From Actinomycetota bacterium (GTDB lineage: Bacteria; Actinomycetota; Acidimicrobiia; Acidimicrobiales; Ilumatobacteraceae), in NCBI GenBank assembly GCA_026393535.1, contig JAPKZY010000029.1, forward strand, positions 1 to 43,848: a stretch of DNA of 43,848 nt, written 5' to 3'. The translations under genes were made by a program, and so were the position numbers. The notes under the pieces were generated by a model that did no database searches, was not told where the DNA came from, and saw nothing but the letters and a program-made list of their open reading frames with translations. Below are positions 42,528-43,848 of the stretch, piece by piece (within the stretch, counting starts at the first letter, position 1; each line of letters begins with the position of its first letter).

Positions 42528-42872
42528 TTATTCTTCTTGGCTACCTGGCAGTGGCTCGTTCAATAACGAATACACCTTGTCACCAAATCGAATATTGACT
42601 TCCAATTTTCCACCCATGGCAACAGACAAACGCCACAACTTGGAGATGGTCGCGGGGCGCTTCAGCATCTGGCATACGCCTGGCTGCGAGATATGCAATG
42701 CCTCGGCAATTTGCTTCTGTGTAATTTTGCGACGCCTGCGATTGAGATTGACGTAATACGCCACTATCTCTTGCCACATTTCCTCAGAACCCTCTTCTTC
42801 AAGTTGCTCATAATCCGGCGATTTATAGATTGCTTGAACACCTGGCAGATCAAAGAAGTTTTTAGTGGCCAT
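42528..42872 (-). CDS. XRE-family antitoxin, HigA-like
   Basis: The 114-residue protein has a helix-turn-helix of XRE type in ITQKQIAEALHISQPGVCQM with supporting helices, and a C-terminal beta segment (GGKLEVNIRFGD). The N-terminal part (PDYEQLEEEGSEEMWQEIVA) is acidic and helical, as expected for a toxin-binding segment. It starts one base after the toxin gene stop. Toxin-first order fits HigBA modules. It should neutralise the toxin and repress the shared promoter. Confidence 0.8.
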   Translation of the reverse strand: MATKNFFDLPGVQAIYKSPDYEQLEEEGSEEMWQEIVAYYVNLNRRRRKITQKQIAEALHISQPGVCQMLKRPATISKLWRLSVAMGGKLEVNIRFGDKVYSLLNEPLPGSQEE

Positions 42873-42873
42873 T

Positions 42874-43251
42874 TTATTTGTCTCCTAATTTGCGAATGTG
42901 CTCTTGAAACAGGTTGTCTGCACGCTGAATCGCATCGACATACCAGTCATTCCAGCGAGAATCTTCTGACTTATCCCCGCCGAGAAGCAGAACAGCTCGT
43001 CGTTCCGGATCAAAGGCAAAGAGAACGCGAAGTGCCCCTTGTGAGGAGACACGAAGTTCTTTCATGTTTTTGAATCGACTGTTGCGAATGGTGTCGACAT
43101 ACGGACGCCCCAATGTTGGGCCCGTTTGTTCCAACCGGGAGATCGCTCGCATGGTCGCCGCGTATTGCTTGTCTGTCAGGCTCATCATCCACTCCTCGAA
43201 CTCTCCGGTGGCCACCACCGCCCATGGGCCGGTCACATCGGCCTTTTCCAC
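42874..43251 (-). CDS. RelE/HigB-type toxin (Gp49-like)
   Basis: The 125-residue protein shows the Gp49/HigB pattern: FEEWMMSLTDKQYAATMRAI, MKELRVSSQGALRVLFAFDP and VLLLGGDKS, ending WYVDAIQRADNLFQEHIRKL. This family cleaves mRNA at the ribosome. I keep GTG 43251, though it lies only two bases from the palindrome and a TATACT -10-like element, so the mRNA would be nearly leaderless; GTG 43236 is an alternative. It is co-transcribed with the antitoxin gene one base downstream. Confidence 0.82.
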   Translation of the reverse strand: MEKADVTGPWAVVATGEFEEWMMSLTDKQYAATMRAISRLEQTGPTLGRPYVDTIRNSRFKNMKELRVSSQGALRVLFAFDPERRAVLLLGGDKSEDSRWNDWYVDAIQRADNLFQEHIRKLGDK

Positions 43252-43253
43252 AG

Positions 43254-43271
43254 TATAAGCATTTACTTATA
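43254..43271. promoter_or_regulatory. Operator-like inverted repeat at the HigBA promoter
   Basis: TATAAG-N6-CTTATA is a perfect 6-bp-arm repeat directly upstream of the toxin start; read on the minus strand its proximal arm forms part of TATACT, a -10-like element. Binding of the XRE antitoxin here would block transcription. The rest of 43272-43388 before the HNH gene shows no other feature. Confidence 0.5.
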
Positions 43272-43388
43272 TTCCGTACGGCTGGCCATACCTCTCATGT
43301 GTGCCCGCCACCGGCACCAATGGCACCCCAACTGGCATCTCAACCCCAAGCCCCACCTCGCCCGAGTCCCCGTACCCTTACAACGGCT

Positions 43389-43790
43389 ATGGATAGCAAG
43401 AAACCCCGTCAGATGGATCGCAGGCAGCGCATGGAGGCCATCCTCGAGCGCGACGGCGACCTCTGCGTCTGGTGTTCGGTGCAGTTCGACGACCGCCTCA
43501 ACCCCGCCACCACCGAGCATTTGGTCCCCTCTATTAAGGGCGGTCCCAGCTGGATTGAAAACGAAGTGGCGGCCTGTCGACGATGCAATAACGAACGCGG
43601 CCACCAAGGCCCCGCCGGTTGGTTACAGGACTGCGTGGGAATGGGCCGCACGCCTCGACCAGAGATTGTGATCGCCGGTTTGCGACGGTTGCAACTAGCT
43701 ATTGAAGACCGCGGCGGCCAACGTAAATCACGTCCGTATATCGATACGAACCTGCGACGTTTAGTGAACGCTTACCCCGACCCGCGCTAA
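43389..43790 (+). CDS. HNH endonuclease-like protein
   Basis: From ATG 43389 the product has 133 residues with a zinc-supported HNH site: CVWC (26-29), TTEHLVPSIKGG with His44, IENEVAACRRCNNERG with Asn58 and the second Cys pair (63, 66). The basic N-terminus (MDSKKPRQMDRRQRM) suits nucleic-acid binding. Upstream in-frame starts would add a Pro-rich stretch and are less likely. It neighbours the toxin-antitoxin genes but lies on the other strand. It could be a defence or housekeeping nuclease; no partner is visible. Confidence 0.8.
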   Translation: MDSKKPRQMDRRQRMEAILERDGDLCVWCSVQFDDRLNPATTEHLVPSIKGGPSWIENEVAACRRCNNERGHQGPAGWLQDCVGMGRTPRPEIVIAGLRRLQLAIEDRGGQRKSRPYIDTNLRRLVNAYPDPR

Positions 43791-43815
43791 GCACAGCCGA
43801 CAGACGAGCGAGTGA

Positions 43816-43848
43816 TTACAACTCTTCAGCGAAACGGCGCGACAACTT
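43816..43848 (-). CDS. Possible 3' end of a gene entering from the right
   Basis: On the minus strand the last ten codons read KLSRRFAEEL followed by a TAA stop (43816-43818). The composition looks like a protein C-terminus, but only 33 bases are visible and no family can be named. Confidence 0.25.
   Translation of the reverse strand, partial: KLSRRFAEEL

Noticed and set aside
1-43848. CRISPR arrays, rRNA genes, transposases, integrases or a replication origin
   Set aside because: I looked for regular short repeats, rRNA-like sequence, DDE or tyrosine-recombinase motifs and DnaA-box clusters by eye and saw none.

Overview
The window reads as chromosomal DNA of a free-living actinobacterium with moderate G+C, most likely from the Acidimicrobiia. 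The support is a SigR/SigH-type ECF sigma factor with an RsrA-type zinc anti-sigma, a ClpC with UVR motif, an LppM-like lipoprotein, DUF2510 and NamH-like (Rieske/metallo-beta-lactamase) proteins, a short TilS, frequent GTG starts and many ATGA/GTGA stop-start overlaps. The lineage is an inference; no rRNA or ribosomal protein gene is present to fix it.

Layout. 1-700: tail of a possible membrane-protein gene, tRNA-Thr(CGT), a small membrane protein, then an exact 47-bp copy of the 3' part of the tRNA (att-like). 821-4428: membrane protein, cysteine-rich lipoprotein with peptidoglycan-binding domain, DUF5522-like small Cys protein and a large polytopic membrane protein. 4426-4677: decayed tails of a sulfatase and a DUF5522 gene, both of which have intact relatives nearby. 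4682-9063 (minus): alpha/beta hydrolase, formylglycine-type sulfatase, glutamine-synthetase-like ligase and SDR in one tight operon, divergent from a MarR regulator. 9612-13963: SigR-like sigma and anti-sigma, a 51-aa membrane microprotein, tilS, a phosphatase-like protein with Ser in place of the catalytic Cys, an SDR and an alpha/beta hydrolase. 13966-15744: a truncated renalase-like gene and a polyprenyl diphosphate synthase fused tail to tail.

15844-20543: clpC, lppM-like gene and radA. 20544-22841: membrane-anchored alkaline-phosphatase-superfamily transferase. 22922-26323: YeiH-family exporter, SsuD, class I amidotransferase and TetR in one overlapping operon with a perfect palindrome at its start. 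26324-28716: membrane protein, second TetR, bidirectional terminator, tRNA-Arg(ACG), LysM/lysozyme-like secreted protein and tRNA-Ser(GCT). 28895-33655: complete BMP-type ABC importer with a strong GNRA hairpin inside the start of the ATPase gene. 33666-36054: tRNA-Ser(TGA), pheA and a DsbA-like/DsbB pair. 36098-38528: two-gene ABC transporter. 38538-40502: DUF2510 protein and NamH-like hydroxylase. 40499-43790: accessory cluster with an AbiE-like toxin-antitoxin pair, a 2OG-Fe(II)-oxygenase-like gene, a HigBA pair and an HNH nuclease.

Recurring themes are organosulfur use (sulfatase, SsuD, putative sulfite/sulfate exporter), envelope redox and wall maintenance (DsbA/B, LysM enzyme, NamH, Cys-rich lipoprotein) and stress control (SigR/RsrA, ClpC, RadA). 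No CRISPR array, transposase, integrase or rRNA was seen. All functional calls are from reading motifs by eye; no database search was possible.
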